Virus record (IMG/VR): IMGVR_UViG_3300025832_000052
Coordinates: 1-26,871 of that record
Reading direction: 5' to 3' (one strand)
DNA: 26,871 bases
DNA from: a virus
Shown: piece after piece, positions 14,501 through 22,938 of the stretch
Layout of the letters: every line of letters begins with the position of its first letter
How positions within the stretch are numbered: position 1 is the stretch's first letter
The notes under the pieces: generated by a model
What the model was told of the DNA's origin: nothing
Databases searched by the model: none
Seen by the model: only the letters and a program-made list of their open reading frames with translations
Program-made: the position numbers and the translations under genes

Positions 14501-15396
14501 GGCAAATCATCATCAAGAGAGCGTTCCATTGCCTCTCTATCACGAGCGACAAAATCCATGTCGGTCTCGCCTTCACGAACCCTGCCATCGACTTTGCCAT
14601 TCATAACTGCGGCATCATCTAAGGTGTCTTGATCTAGGCTTCTCTCAAGGCCTTGAAGTTCTTCTACGCTATTTCTGAAACGGCGTGTTTCAAACATTCG
14701 ATACATTTTTTTCGCTGCGAGGACAGACCCACCCGTAGCGCCGACTAAACCAATGTTTATAAAGCTCTGCTCTGCGGTTCTATCTGTTTGCGTAGCTTGA
14801 AGGGCGTATTCATCTACCCCAAGAGTTGCAATCCCACCAAGCCACCCTTTGGCGCTTTTTATACGAAGCATAGTCAAAACGCCGCCGGGGTTAGAAAGCT
14901 CTCCGGCTATGGCGCCAGCAGAAACAAAAGCGCTGCCTGAGTTCCTCTGTTCAAGATCGGCATTTCGCTTTAAAAATGCTTGATATATAGAGTCTGCTTC
15001 CTCTGGGCTTTCAACGTCATAGTATCGTTCCTGCCATTCTTGAGGCAGAGTATTGAATTTTGGGTCTTCCCAAGCGTTGTATTGAGGGCGGTGCTTTACT
15101 TCTGCGTCGTTCCTCATTTGGGTTTCGTGCCTGATCTTCTTCCGATCATCCTCGATATTCGTCAGGACGCTATTGTTCATCAGCCAATCGAAGCCGACAG
15201 TCGGCAAGAAACTTTCACGGAAATTCTGCCCGAAGTTTCTAACTTCTTCGCCAAAAGGTTTGTCTGAACCGAAGTTGTCGAACGTGCCGCGAGGCTGCGC
15301 CCAAGAATCTCGCCGCGTTGCCTGTGCCGAATTAATCGTTGCGGAGCGGTCTAAAAGGATAGCGTCACGGGTGATGAAAGGGCCATCACTGGTCAT
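11506..15396 (-). CDS. gp16-like internal virion (ejection) protein with inserted HExxH zincin-like segment
   Basis: By size (1296 residues), position and sequence this is the large ejection protein that leaves the head and helps form the DNA channel across the cell envelope (T7 gp16 role). T7 gp16-like blocks are visible: RIRGTYGLPDDPDSYTNRGL (about 730-750), FFNASLMNPWNVGVK, ENMAWRMSIQFEEHG, IIVTPGAGDMPNAMSGGLG, and LFQFKSFTTSATQRVL near the C-terminus, followed by a hydrophobic stretch (FLIGAGGAVALGMMITLI). I see no lytic transglycosylase motif at the N-terminus, unlike T7. Instead residues ~900-1013 carry DFVIEHELAHADIRP (His970, Glu971, His974) with Glu989/Glu994 downstream, a zinc metallopeptidase pattern. 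It overlaps the gp15-like gene by 11 bases and the fibre gene by four. Confidence 0.83.
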   Translation of the reverse strand: MTSDGPFITRDAILLDRSATINSAQATRRDSWAQPRGTFDNFGSDKPFGEEVRNFGQNFRESFLPTVGFDWLMNNSVLTNIEDDRKKIRHETQMRNDAEVKHRPQYNAWEDPKFNTLPQEWQERYYDVESPEEADSIYQAFLKRNADLEQRNSGSAFVSAGAIAGELSNPGGVLTMLRIKSAKGWLGGIATLGVDEYALQATQTDRTAEQSFINIGLVGATGGSVLAAKKMYRMFETRRFRNSVEELQGLERSLDQDTLDDAAVMNGKVDGRVREGETDMDFVARDREAMERSLDDDLPFGDEPPMVGPDGKPAVVGSTSREVADVKDPGDIIMDAEVDAPAPKPSSTEKVVDDGDGIMPAMGTEKLPDGPVKRTLYDGSNVGKTIISELVEHPFYLRKNGVNQSGSHGVDRMVAIRWTTKMVSAMRDTEKLYLRYRQRVDGSNATTIIGQGIRDLSGKGDSMGFDEFLRAAGRAKRRLGDDVSGIEQEVLEAANTWHNKVYRPMGEDAKANGLFSRAFRDELAEKTNTFWAARKANKADERLDGMKEEIKALRLKIREIDSADIDPNYMNRIYRKEYIRENREAFKDVLRRHGVREESLDDTVDSVLGDRPRTPEEDMLGPGSDMLRKSDLTGRASSLKGRTLAYIPDEALEDFLEDNIFATGKYYTTRVAPDVELIKKFGSISLAPQIKKIRAEWQKKIDNAKGLERQKLEERMEAEIEDLKVVRDRIRGTYGLPDDPDSYTNRGLRVAKMYNAMTFLTGAMAAVPDMGRLVMYDGVTRTFGTLYDAFAKDVRVVMQGNKKRGVIGLANDEAELAGEALDMYMSMRASLFSDLSDAMSATSKFENIAAKATQQFFNASLMNPWNVGVKTMASLITGSRILDEAGKWASAGRNSAKATIEYGEVVSNRSNTRIAAKYNKKTNTVSLDLDKLRETYENKAWANPKWRKVQPMPEDQFKTFAEWRDFVIEHELAHADIRPRKGEANGVYETRINEAALRRAGSRGQPSTGYEQSKLSRVGIDENMAWRMSIQFEEHGVRKGRVRIAKTQNWTDREAAEAYSAALGKEINQIIVTPGAGDMPNAMSGGLGKIFKETDAKLRAKKDAGEDLTRVEKAQDFFMSPQMAQVLFQFKSFTTSATQRVLVPGLQNPDKNFLIGAGGAVALGMMITLIRDEQLGNNKPKGTGELIKSGIERSGILGYFSDINGMVETFSDNRFGLGPLVGENPRRSSAAYKASNLLGPSVSQAQNLSRLISGLSDGHVGKRDAKYGRRALLGNRVFWADGLFDYSEDLMAGAPK

Positions 15397-18346
15397 TGTT
15401 TTTATTCCTAGCAGCCTTCAACGCTTTTTCGTGGTCCATAACCATCTGAGTTTGTGCGCTTTGAAGCTCACGGAACCGGGCCATCGTCATTTCAGTTTCC
15501 CCGGCGTTGTACTGCCCCGGCGCAAGCGGGCTTAATGCCGCCGCTGGTGACGTAACGAACCTATGAACAGCCCCTTTTCCGAGCTCTTTTTCGATAATCT
15601 TTCGGGAAACGAGAGCGTGGACTCCTTGGTCTATTCTTATCAGTTGCTTCAACCGCATCTTGATAGGCTCGCCGCCAGCGTCTTTTGCGCCAAGCGTTAA
15701 GAACACCTCGAACGCGTTCAAGTCTTTGTTGTAACTCTTGATTTGAACTTTTCCGTCATTCCAAGCCTGTTCAAACCGTCCCTCGTTCATGATGTTCTCA
15801 GCAAGGTCGCCACCAAGGTCGCCACCTTCAAGTATGCCTTGCTGCGTCCCGTCTTCTGTAAACATCTCCCAAAACATCTCAAAGTCTCTGCTAAAGGCAC
15901 GTTCGACCCACCAATCAGCGCCAAAGTCGGCTCCTTTAATGGGGGAAGCCGCCTGTATTTGATCTGCGATAGTAGATAGAACAGCTTGCGTAACTCGTCT
16001 TGGGGACTCGGTTACTCCGGCGTTCTCCAAGGTTTTTTCATAAGAGTGATCGACGAGAATGTGGTTTCCGGGGGATGCCGTTGCGGATATCCCTGCGCCA
16101 CTTTCGCTGTATATATCCAGCGCCATGCCCGTGACTTTATGCTCTGGGTGTCCTGCGAGGATTAAACCCCGTGCGATATCTTTAAGCCTCGATACGGCGG
16201 CTTCGCTGCCAATCTTAAATTCCGGGCTATTAATAAGCCCCCGGATAGACTTAGGCACACCGTCCATGCCTTTAGGAACGTCAATGCCATTTGCGCCATA
16301 CAAGCGTCTAAAAGGGCCACCCTGACCAACAATGTCAGCCAATGTTGTTGTCGCCATGTCTGAATTAGAACTTAGAGCGTCTAGCTGGTCTGTAAGGCCG
16401 CTTGAGAAAGAGTCGCCCCCAAAAAAGCCTATGCCATTCACAAATTCTTCTGCTTTTGCAACCAAATCTACAGCGTCGGCGCTGCTATTGTTGTTGCCCG
16501 TTATCCATTTGTTTATTGATGTGACATAATCCTCTTCTGACCCAACGGCCATGCCTTGGATTTGCCCGAGGATTTTCGGATCGCTGAACTCTGCGGGGAG
16601 TTGCTCAAGAAGGGTTGAGTTGCCAGACTTGGAGAACACCTTCGCGGTGTTTACCATCCACAAGGCCGTCTTCTGGTCTAGGACAAGCTCTCTCCAGTTT
16701 CCAAAAGCCTCAACCACATAAGGGCTGACATATCTTTGGGCCACTGACTCAGCAATAGCCGTTTTCTGGTGGGCTTCATCGTTAGCGTTAAATGTCCCGC
16801 CATAATTGTTAGATAAATTCCAAGCGTCTCTGGACGTTCTTAAACTTTTGGGAACGTAGTTTGTCGTTTCAAGTGCGATATTGCCCGCACGGTATTTGAA
16901 CGCGTCGCTATTATGATAAGAATTGATGTAGGTGGTTATTTTAGCCCTGTTATCACGAAAGAATTTGCTTTGAGTAGAAGGCCCTTCCATCAACGCATGA
17001 AGATCACCAACAACGAAGTCGCCAGCACGGATCATCTTTTCGACAGTCACCAGATCATTGACTTCATTTTCTTTAAGGTCAGCTTTAAGTTTAACAAGGT
17101 GGGCATTGTAAAGACTGTGACGGTCTTGAACATCAAAATGCTGCCACGCATCACTAAGCATCAGGTCTCCATAAGCCGTCTTGCCCGATGCAACGTCACT
17201 TATTTTGTAAAAAGCAAAATCTTTGTAAGTCGCGGCAATAAGTTCATCTTGTTCTTCTTTAGAAGCCACTAATTGCTTTATTTCCCAAACCTTCACCGAC
17301 GGGACCGTGTTTGAAATTTCATCAAGCCCTGTCTTTTGCATAATTTCTTTTATTGAGGCTGGGGTGACAATCCCCCCTTGAGGGGCATTCATTCTAATCT
17401 CAGCCAGAAGCACTTCAGCTGCGAGAATCTTTGGCTTTGCAAGCCGCTCATACTCGCTTTCCTGTATGCTTCGGACTCTTGACTTCTCAGCGACACGCGA
17501 CTCGGCCTCTGCCGCGATGTTTGCCATGTCTGCAATACCCAAGCCGTCTAATGTTTTCTTTTTGAACTCTGCGATATGCGCCACGGCTTGAGAAAGAGAC
17601 ATTTTATCTGTTTCTCTTATAAGGTTGCCGCTTTCTTTTGCCGCAATAATCGACACGTTAAGCTGCTCAATACCTGCCATCGTAAGGAATTGAGGGTGTG
17701 CATCTTGTGCGTCGCCGTAAATTTTTTGCTCTAGGGCCTCGGCTTGCTTTTCCATGCCCTCCTGAGCCCGCATTTGCTCAAGGGCGCTAAGGTCCCGCTT
17801 GCTGTTAAACTCGTAAGCAGCCTGTCCGTCTTTATGCGACCGCGCCATTTCCAACTCAGAAAGATGGTTGAGCGTCCCCATGAAAACGCCATGCGCCACG
17901 ACTTCGACTTGCCCGCGTATATCCGGGTTCATGCCGTCAAGAAGCGGCTCTAAATAGTTAACTTTAAACTCTTCGTTAAAGTCTCTTGCTGCATTGGGGT
18001 TGTTTTTGTTCTTGCCTATAAACTCTTGAGCCTTGAGGCGTATGCTGCTCTCAAGAGAGCTTTTTGCGGCGACCCTTTGGGCGCTAACGAAATCTTTAGT
18101 ATAGTACCTGCCAGCATCCGGGACTAAAGCGCGAGTAATAGAGCCGTCTGAGTTCATTGAGACAGAGTTTTGACCCGCTAAACGGCCAGCGTCAGACGCT
18201 TCTTGCTTGGCCTCGTTTGCAAACTCAGTCTGCATAGACCGCGCTTCGGCAGCAATATCAAAAAACGACTGCGTTCTTGTCGCATTCGGGTTTACAATAG
18301 GCTGCTCTTGAATACGTGTGCGTTTTATGCCGTCAAATTCACTCAT
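15386..18346 (-). CDS. gp15-like internal virion (ejection) protein
   Basis: A 986-residue, mostly helical and charged protein between the gp14-like and gp16-like genes, the position and size class of T7 gp15 (747 residues in T7). The N-terminus includes IVNPNATRTQSFFDIAAEA. Long Ala/Glu/Lys-rich helices cover about residues 90-480, and LVDHSYEKTLENAGV appears in the C-terminal third. No membrane span or enzymatic motif is evident. In T7, gp15 forms a tube with gp16 and gp14 during genome ejection. Sequence similarity cannot be shown by eye, so the name rests on order, length and composition. Starts with an ATGA overlap with the preceding stop, with GAGGATGGC just upstream. Confidence 0.75.
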   Translation of the reverse strand: MSEFDGIKRTRIQEQPIVNPNATRTQSFFDIAAEARSMQTEFANEAKQEASDAGRLAGQNSVSMNSDGSITRALVPDAGRYYTKDFVSAQRVAAKSSLESSIRLKAQEFIGKNKNNPNAARDFNEEFKVNYLEPLLDGMNPDIRGQVEVVAHGVFMGTLNHLSELEMARSHKDGQAAYEFNSKRDLSALEQMRAQEGMEKQAEALEQKIYGDAQDAHPQFLTMAGIEQLNVSIIAAKESGNLIRETDKMSLSQAVAHIAEFKKKTLDGLGIADMANIAAEAESRVAEKSRVRSIQESEYERLAKPKILAAEVLLAEIRMNAPQGGIVTPASIKEIMQKTGLDEISNTVPSVKVWEIKQLVASKEEQDELIAATYKDFAFYKISDVASGKTAYGDLMLSDAWQHFDVQDRHSLYNAHLVKLKADLKENEVNDLVTVEKMIRAGDFVVGDLHALMEGPSTQSKFFRDNRAKITTYINSYHNSDAFKYRAGNIALETTNYVPKSLRTSRDAWNLSNNYGGTFNANDEAHQKTAIAESVAQRYVSPYVVEAFGNWRELVLDQKTALWMVNTAKVFSKSGNSTLLEQLPAEFSDPKILGQIQGMAVGSEEDYVTSINKWITGNNNSSADAVDLVAKAEEFVNGIGFFGGDSFSSGLTDQLDALSSNSDMATTTLADIVGQGGPFRRLYGANGIDVPKGMDGVPKSIRGLINSPEFKIGSEAAVSRLKDIARGLILAGHPEHKVTGMALDIYSESGAGISATASPGNHILVDHSYEKTLENAGVTESPRRVTQAVLSTIADQIQAASPIKGADFGADWWVERAFSRDFEMFWEMFTEDGTQQGILEGGDLGGDLAENIMNEGRFEQAWNDGKVQIKSYNKDLNAFEVFLTLGAKDAGGEPIKMRLKQLIRIDQGVHALVSRKIIEKELGKGAVHRFVTSPAAALSPLAPGQYNAGETEMTMARFRELQSAQTQMVMDHEKALKAARNKNNDQ

Positions 18347-18975
18347 GCCATCCTCGTATCATTGTAATCTCGGTAGCCTGTTAAGAGTGACCGCCCGCCT
18401 CCAATTAAACCTTTGTATGTTGCTGCTGTAGATGCGTTATCGGCTCCTTGAATTTTTAATGCCGCCGTGCGGTTTCCAGCGCCAGCGTTAAGCGCAATAT
18501 TGCCAAGCTCATCAGCTAGGTATCCTTCCCCAACTTTTATTTGAGCCATCATGTCACGACCCGGTTCTTGATTAGATGCCGCCGACTTCGCCATCGCAGT
18601 GCCGCGGGCGCGTTCAAAATTATTCAATGCCGCAGCTTTGTCTTGAAGAGCTTGAATGCGTCGACGATTGTTGTTGGCTTCTATTTGTGCTTTTTGAATT
18701 TCCGCGTCTTCTTTTGCAGCTTGCATCCCTACCATGTTACTGCCGAAGCTTAACGCTCCCATGCCAAGACTTGCCGTTTGGAATCCTGTCATGCCCGCAA
18801 AAAGGCTACCGCCGCCGCCCGCAACTGCAGAATAACCAATCGATGGAGGTACTAGCAAACCGCCAGTGCCAGCACCTGCCATACCAAAAGAACCCGCGAG
18901 TGCCGGAGCCGCGAACCAAGCCGCTGCCGCAACTGCACCGACGACAGCAACCGTTTTAACTGCTTTGCTACTCAT
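18343..18975 (-). CDS. gp14-like internal virion protein
   Basis: The protein is 210 residues from ATG 18975 and begins MSSKAVKTVAVVGAVAAAAW, a hydrophobic Ala/Val-rich segment (about 4-26). A glycine-rich stretch (GSFGMAGAGTGG, VAGGGGSLFAG) follows. After it come about 60 residues of helix with KEDAEIQKAQIEANNNRRRIQALQDKAAALNNFERA. The C-terminal part includes SAASNQEPGRDMMAQIKVGEG. Hydrophobic N-terminus plus this helix-and-GRD segment is typical of T7 gp14-type proteins, which insert in the outer membrane during ejection. The longer frame to 19059 adds 28 residues lying in the tail tubular gene; I reject it because GGAGG lies seven bases before 18975 and the ATG overlaps the upstream stop (ATGA). 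Confidence 0.8.
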   Translation of the reverse strand: MSSKAVKTVAVVGAVAAAAWFAAPALAGSFGMAGAGTGGLLVPPSIGYSAVAGGGGSLFAGMTGFQTASLGMGALSFGSNMVGMQAAKEDAEIQKAQIEANNNRRRIQALQDKAAALNNFERARGTAMAKSAASNQEPGRDMMAQIKVGEGYLADELGNIALNAGAGNRTAALKIQGADNASTAATYKGLIGGGRSLLTGYRDYNDTRMA

Positions 18976-20921
18976 GTTGTAACCTCCAAATATAAACCGC
19001 GAAGGCTTAATGGCAGGGGAACGGTTTGCGTAACAACTACCGTTGGGTCGCCACTCCACCCAAGCATAAAGAATTGAAATTCACCCTCTGTCTCAGCAGG
19101 AGGGTTTGAGAAATCTTGCGCTGCTTGCGTCAGGATCAACTCGTTCCCAGCAAGGTTTAATGTCTGTGTGCCTAAAATGCTGGCAACTACTCGGGAAATA
19201 CGTTTTTTCTCGCCCGTAATAGAACCGCGACGGCCTATGCTGGCATCAACAGGCATGGTTTCAATCTCAACTGTGAAATCTAGGCCAATCTCGATGTTGG
19301 TCACGCTTTCCTCAGTCGTTATCTCTCCACTTCCGTTCGTTGTGTATTCAGCAAGGTATTGCGCGTTTTGGTTTGTTGTCGCTTCAACCAAAGTGTTAGG
19401 AAGGTGCGCCGCCGTCCACGATGTTTTTGCCGCTGCCGTGTCTTGAATAACGGCATCCATCGTAACGTCCCAATCAAACTTTTCTAACCAGTAAACATCA
19501 ACGCTATTAATCGTTCTTTTAACGAGCGCAAATAGTTCTGATCCGGCATATGTCATGCTGACATAGGTGCCGTTCGTGTTCCATTGCACCCAACCTGCAA
19601 CCTCTTCACTTCGAACCGAGGTGAATACCGCAACAGTGCCGTCTGAGTTCACAAAGAAGGCATACTGCTCAGGCCTCTCATTCGTCCCCAGGAGCGTTGT
19701 TGTGTCATCGACTCCTGACACTAGGTGATTAGACGTGATGGACACTGCATTGGACGTATAGGCCTGCTCAGTGTCATTGTAGAGATACTCTCGGATAACC
19801 TTGCCCGTTTTTTGCAGAAAAAGTGTCGCACCATCGAATTTTACCGGGTTTGCTTTTTGCCCAGTGCCGTATGGTGTTTGAGGGACAAAACGCATATTGC
19901 TTTGAGTAATTGGCGCGTTAAGAGACTGTGGAACATAAAGCTCCCCAGCGTCTGTAAATATTTGAATATTCCGGGTTGCAACAAGGTGGCGAATTTCTGA
20001 AATCTGGTCAGAGCCTACTGTTTTATCAATGCCGTCTTCATCTGTTGCGTCATCAAGATCAAAATTAAAAAATGCAGAAATCTTAGAGCCCATAAGCCCA
20101 TCAGGTCGGCTAGTTGTTCCAGCAAAGAAAAGGCGTTGATCGTGGAACGTCACGCAACGAGGAAAGCCGCGAACCGACGAGAACGTTTGCTCTTGCCAGT
20201 CATTAACTGCCGCCGTGCCGTCAAGGGTTTCGCGTGAATTAAAAGTAGCGTTTTGACCGTCTACAACGCTGGCAATCTCAATCTCTTTATAGCCAGAGCC
20301 ATGATCTAATCGAAAAATTGTTCCAACATGCCCTGCGACAAACACATCAGCCGAGGCAACAATTGCAACGCCCGTGCCGCTTGTCGCTGCCGGGTTGAGT
20401 GTCACGTTATCCGGTAAAAAATTAAAATAAGGCTGCTTTAGTGGCGCTCCTGTTGTTCCTTGCTCAAACGCAAAGTCCGAAAGAACAAACGTTGTAGCGC
20501 CTGTTCGCAATATTTTTTGAATGGCAAACTCTTGGTGGCAAACAATAATGGTGTCTGCACTTGAAGCAATTGTCATTTCTTTAAGTTGAGTTGTTGTCCA
20601 AGGAGCCCCAGTTACCGTAGCAACGGTTGCGCCGTTGTTATCAAAAATTACAACCTTTTGGTGCTGGAAGCACAAAATGTATTCTTGCCCTTCTGTATAG
20701 CTATAAGGGTGCAGAACGCCCGTTGAGCCTAAATTGGCCTTATAAATAGAGCCGGGGCGACGGCGAAGACCGCCCTGCGCGTAAATCATTACGTTCCGTG
20801 CTTTACGAGCGCCCTTAAAATACGTTTTTAAGTCTGAGCGCATCCGCATAAGAGGGTCTAATTCTCCTGCACTAAAAGATGTTTGGAGCGCGTGTAGGTT
20901 ATTGTCAGGGGCTTCGGCCAT
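18972..20921 (-). CDS. tail tubular protein B (T7 gp12-like nozzle protein)
   Basis: This 649-residue protein forms the tip of the short tail in T7-like phages. It starts with LQTSFSAGELDPLMRMRSDLKTYFKGARKARN, then MIYAQGGLRRRPGSIY, a very characteristic opening for this family. Further family-like parts are FPRCVTFHDQRLFFAGTTSRPDGLMGSK (about residues 247-275), TDAGELYVPQ (about 325) and a C-terminal strand-rich region. It begins with a TAATG overlap with tail tubular protein A. The last bases supply the ribosome binding site of the gp14-like gene. Confidence 0.93.
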   Translation of the reverse strand: MAEAPDNNLHALQTSFSAGELDPLMRMRSDLKTYFKGARKARNVMIYAQGGLRRRPGSIYKANLGSTGVLHPYSYTEGQEYILCFQHQKVVIFDNNGATVATVTGAPWTTTQLKEMTIASSADTIIVCHQEFAIQKILRTGATTFVLSDFAFEQGTTGAPLKQPYFNFLPDNVTLNPAATSGTGVAIVASADVFVAGHVGTIFRLDHGSGYKEIEIASVVDGQNATFNSRETLDGTAAVNDWQEQTFSSVRGFPRCVTFHDQRLFFAGTTSRPDGLMGSKISAFFNFDLDDATDEDGIDKTVGSDQISEIRHLVATRNIQIFTDAGELYVPQSLNAPITQSNMRFVPQTPYGTGQKANPVKFDGATLFLQKTGKVIREYLYNDTEQAYTSNAVSITSNHLVSGVDDTTTLLGTNERPEQYAFFVNSDGTVAVFTSVRSEEVAGWVQWNTNGTYVSMTYAGSELFALVKRTINSVDVYWLEKFDWDVTMDAVIQDTAAAKTSWTAAHLPNTLVEATTNQNAQYLAEYTTNGSGEITTEESVTNIEIGLDFTVEIETMPVDASIGRRGSITGEKKRISRVVASILGTQTLNLAGNELILTQAAQDFSNPPAETEGEFQFFMLGWSGDPTVVVTQTVPLPLSLRGLYLEVTT

Positions 20922-21502
20922 TAGCCTTTCCTTGCGCCAATAAGACGCTTAGATCGGACGTTCCTTGCTGTTTGTGAGGATGAATCTGCCCATCGTGCTT
21001 GCTGATAAGCAGCAATGGCTTTTGCTTCATAAAACTGCGCAAGGTCGCCTTTTCGCGCAAGAGAGCCCGCAAACAATGCCGCAAGTTCAAGCTGCACGGC
21101 TTTTACAAAATAAGGAGGCCAGTTCGCTTCTGCTGCGTAGTAAGCGTAATCAAGATAAACTTGGTCGTCAGCCCCCGCGTTGCAGTAAAGCATATCCTCA
21201 TAACGATCAAATGGGATTGGCTTGTCTTGAATGGTAACACCATGAACCATCAACACTCTTGGGCTTGTCGGAACTTGATATGCAGCTTCCCATCGTGCAG
21301 CCGGAGATGCGACAAGACGAGATAACAAAACCTGTCCCGTAGCAAAGCGCCAGCGGTGAACAGTTAAAGCCGCTTCAACAAGCGGCTGGTATAAATTGTT
21401 CGCAACTTTTGCTTCATTTGATAGTTCGGAAAAAGCCGCAATCTCGTTCCCGCCAATCATGTTCATGGCGCGGGATGCGATGGTAACGTCTGTTACTGCC
21501 AT
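20921..21502 (-). CDS. tail tubular protein A (T7 gp11-like adaptor)
   Basis: The gp11-type adaptor ring joins the portal to the tail nozzle. The 193-residue protein is of the usual length. It opens with VTIASRAMNMIGGNEIAAFSE, continues with EAKVANNLYQPLVEAALTVHRWRFAT, and has the PPYFVKAVQLELAALFAGSLARKGDLA segment near residues 130-157; all three are typical for the family. The end is basic (RSKRLIGARKG). AAAGGA precedes the ATG. A strong hairpin (21526-21561) lies just upstream, between this gene and the small head protein, and the tail tubular B gene follows with a one-base overlap. Confidence 0.92.
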   Translation of the reverse strand: MAVTDVTIASRAMNMIGGNEIAAFSELSNEAKVANNLYQPLVEAALTVHRWRFATGQVLLSRLVASPAARWEAAYQVPTSPRVLMVHGVTIQDKPIPFDRYEDMLYCNAGADDQVYLDYAYYAAEANWPPYFVKAVQLELAALFAGSLARKGDLAQFYEAKAIAAYQQARWADSSSQTARNVRSKRLIGARKG

Positions 21503-21525
21503 GCCTAATCCTTTCTAATAAGGAG

Positions 21526-21561
21526 TTGGGGGGAAGGTAGAGCGATCCGACCTCCCCCCAA
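21526..21561 (-). terminator. long G/C hairpin between head and tail genes
   Basis: On the - strand TTGGGGGGAGGT (21561-21550) pairs with ACCTTCCCCCCAA (21538-21526) over 12 base pairs with one bulged base and an 11-base loop. No T-run follows, so it may slow or partly stop transcription, act in RNA processing, or protect the coat message. A second, smaller hairpin (TCTTGC/GCAAGA, 21572-21587) lies just before it. Structure is certain from the sequence; terminator function is a guess. Confidence 0.4.
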
Positions 21562-21600
21562 TCCGTTTGCTTCTTGCCAAAGCAAGACGCGCTTTAACGG

Positions 21601-21867
21601 TTAGTCTGTGTCAGTCTGAGCAACGGCTGTGCCGTCTGATACATCAACAGTCGTACCGTCATTAGTCAGAACAATGACAAAGCTCAGAGTTGGCGTGTTT
21701 GTGTCTTGGACAATAACCAAGTCTCCCACTTTCAACATATTTACTGAATCGCCAGTGAAGTAACCTGCCGTGTTGACCGTAGCAATGGGATCAACCGTGG
21801 AATAATGCCACAGTGAGAAACCGTTCGCCGTAACCAACATTGAAAGGCCTGATGCTGTATAAGCCAT
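21601..21867 (-). CDS. small protein after the coat gene, possible head decoration
   Basis: An 88-residue protein starting MAYTASGLSMLVTANGFSLW and followed by HYSTVDPIATVNTAGYF, then MLKVGDLVIVQDT. It is strand-rich, acidic and ends TAVAQTDTD. Small proteins of this pattern often follow the coat gene in phages of this type and are commonly guessed to be head decoration or cement proteins. I cannot assign a tested function. AAAGGAAATTACGC precedes the ATG, 15 bases after the coat stop. Hairpins after its stop separate it from the tail genes, so head expression may be set apart from the tail. Confidence 0.7.
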   Translation of the reverse strand: MAYTASGLSMLVTANGFSLWHYSTVDPIATVNTAGYFTGDSVNMLKVGDLVIVQDTNTPTLSFVIVLTNDGTTVDVSDGTAVAQTDTD

Positions 21868-21882
21868 GCGTAATTTCCTTTC

Positions 21883-22704
21883 TTATGCTTCGGAGATGGA
21901 AACTTCGACGATGCCGTCTGCGTCAATAAGACACGAACCTTGGCTCATCTTGTTTACCGTCAAATATGCTTGTTTGCGCCCGTCCCAAGTCATGTCTTGA
22001 GAGACGTCTTTGCCAATCCCGTGGCCAATAGCTGAAGTGTGATAAGCAAAGCATTTACGAATGTTTGATGCCACATCAAGGCCTGAGAATGGGAAGAACA
22101 AGAAGCCATGCCAGCGTTTAGCAGTCATGCCGCCTTGATATGGAAGACCGTCTGTACCGACATAATCTGCCGAAGCAAATTCTGTAATGTCCATTAGGTC
22201 AGTCCAAGCTGCGTGGGAAACAGGGAAAAAACGATTGCCGTCATCAGGCACATCATTGTTTCCAAGTGTTTCATATGCTGAGTGAACTTTTGCTTTAGTC
22301 ATGCCAGTAGAGCCGTGAGCAATAGTCTGCGTTGCAGTATCCATTGCTATTGTAATAAGCTCGTCTGTCTTGCGACCCAAAGCACCAGCACCAGCTTGTG
22401 CGGCAAGGCCGCGCTCATCGATGTTGGTTTTTAATTCATCAAGATCATCAATATATTCACCAGCATAATAATCTGACATTGGACAATCGACGTTTGTGTG
22501 CGAGACGTTCATCAACGGCACATCACCATGACGTGATTTTGTTGCCGCAGAGCCTTTTCCGTATTTTTGGAATCGGACATCTTCACCTTTTACGGCAACT
22601 TTACGACGAATTGTGTTCCGTAGTTTGGTTCCCATGCGCTGATAAGCAACATGTACATCGGACTCAAACTGGCGGATAAAAGCTGTATCAACAGAAGTAG
22701 ACAT
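21883..22704 (-). CDS. major capsid (coat) protein
   Basis: The 273-residue protein begins MSTSVDTAFIRQFESDVHVAY. Position after the scaffold, size and sequence identify it as the coat protein: a conserved N-terminal FESDVHxAYQRMGTKLRNTIRRK, then GEDVRFQKYGKGSA, then DDLDELKTNIDERGLAAQAGAGALGRKTDELI, all usual in podoviral coat proteins of the HK97-like fold. An in-frame ATG at 22734 would add ten residues, but 22704 has GGAGAG six bases before it and is preferred. A strong terminator (22870-22903) precedes the gene, so coat expression probably uses its own promoter in the 22705-22869 leader or read-through. That leader holds no convincing gene. Confidence 0.9.
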   Translation of the reverse strand: MSTSVDTAFIRQFESDVHVAYQRMGTKLRNTIRRKVAVKGEDVRFQKYGKGSAATKSRHGDVPLMNVSHTNVDCPMSDYYAGEYIDDLDELKTNIDERGLAAQAGAGALGRKTDELITIAMDTATQTIAHGSTGMTKAKVHSAYETLGNNDVPDDGNRFFPVSHAAWTDLMDITEFASADYVGTDGLPYQGGMTAKRWHGFLFFPFSGLDVASNIRKCFAYHTSAIGHGIGKDVSQDMTWDGRKQAYLTVNKMSQGSCLIDADGIVEVSISEA

Positions 22705-22869
22705 TTGTTTCTCTCCATCAGAGGTTATTTCCAATGACGCGCCGGGTTTTGCCTTGAGCCGGAACTTTGAGAGCGGTTAAGCCTTGCGGGGCCGCAACAG
22801 TTTGGCAGTAGGGGCCTCATGTCGTCTAAAGCCATATATGCAGTTAAATTTGTGTCAGACTCACTGCAC

Positions 22870-22903
22870 AAAAAAAGGCCCCCGGATTATTAGTCCGAGA
22901 GCC
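22870..22903 (-). terminator. intrinsic terminator between scaffold and coat genes
   Basis: On the - strand GGCTCTCGGA (22903-22894) and TCCGGGGGCC (22886-22877) form a ten-pair stem (two G-U pairs) around a 7-base loop, followed by seven T (22876-22870). This is a textbook rho-independent terminator. It lies 36 bases after the stop of the small basic gene and 165 bases before the coat start. Confidence 0.88.
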
Positions 22904-22938
22904 GAGTTTCCACAGGGAGCGTGGCAGTAATTCAATTT

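Noticed and set aside
18976-19059. 28-residue N-terminal extension of the gp14-like protein
   Set aside because: It lies within the tail tubular B gene and lacks a ribosome binding site, whereas 18975 has GGAGG and an ATGA overlap.
22730-22840. 36-codon - strand frame in the coat leader (starts MALDDMRPLL)
   Set aside because: No ribosome binding site, odd composition and overlap with leader hairpins; better read as non-coding.
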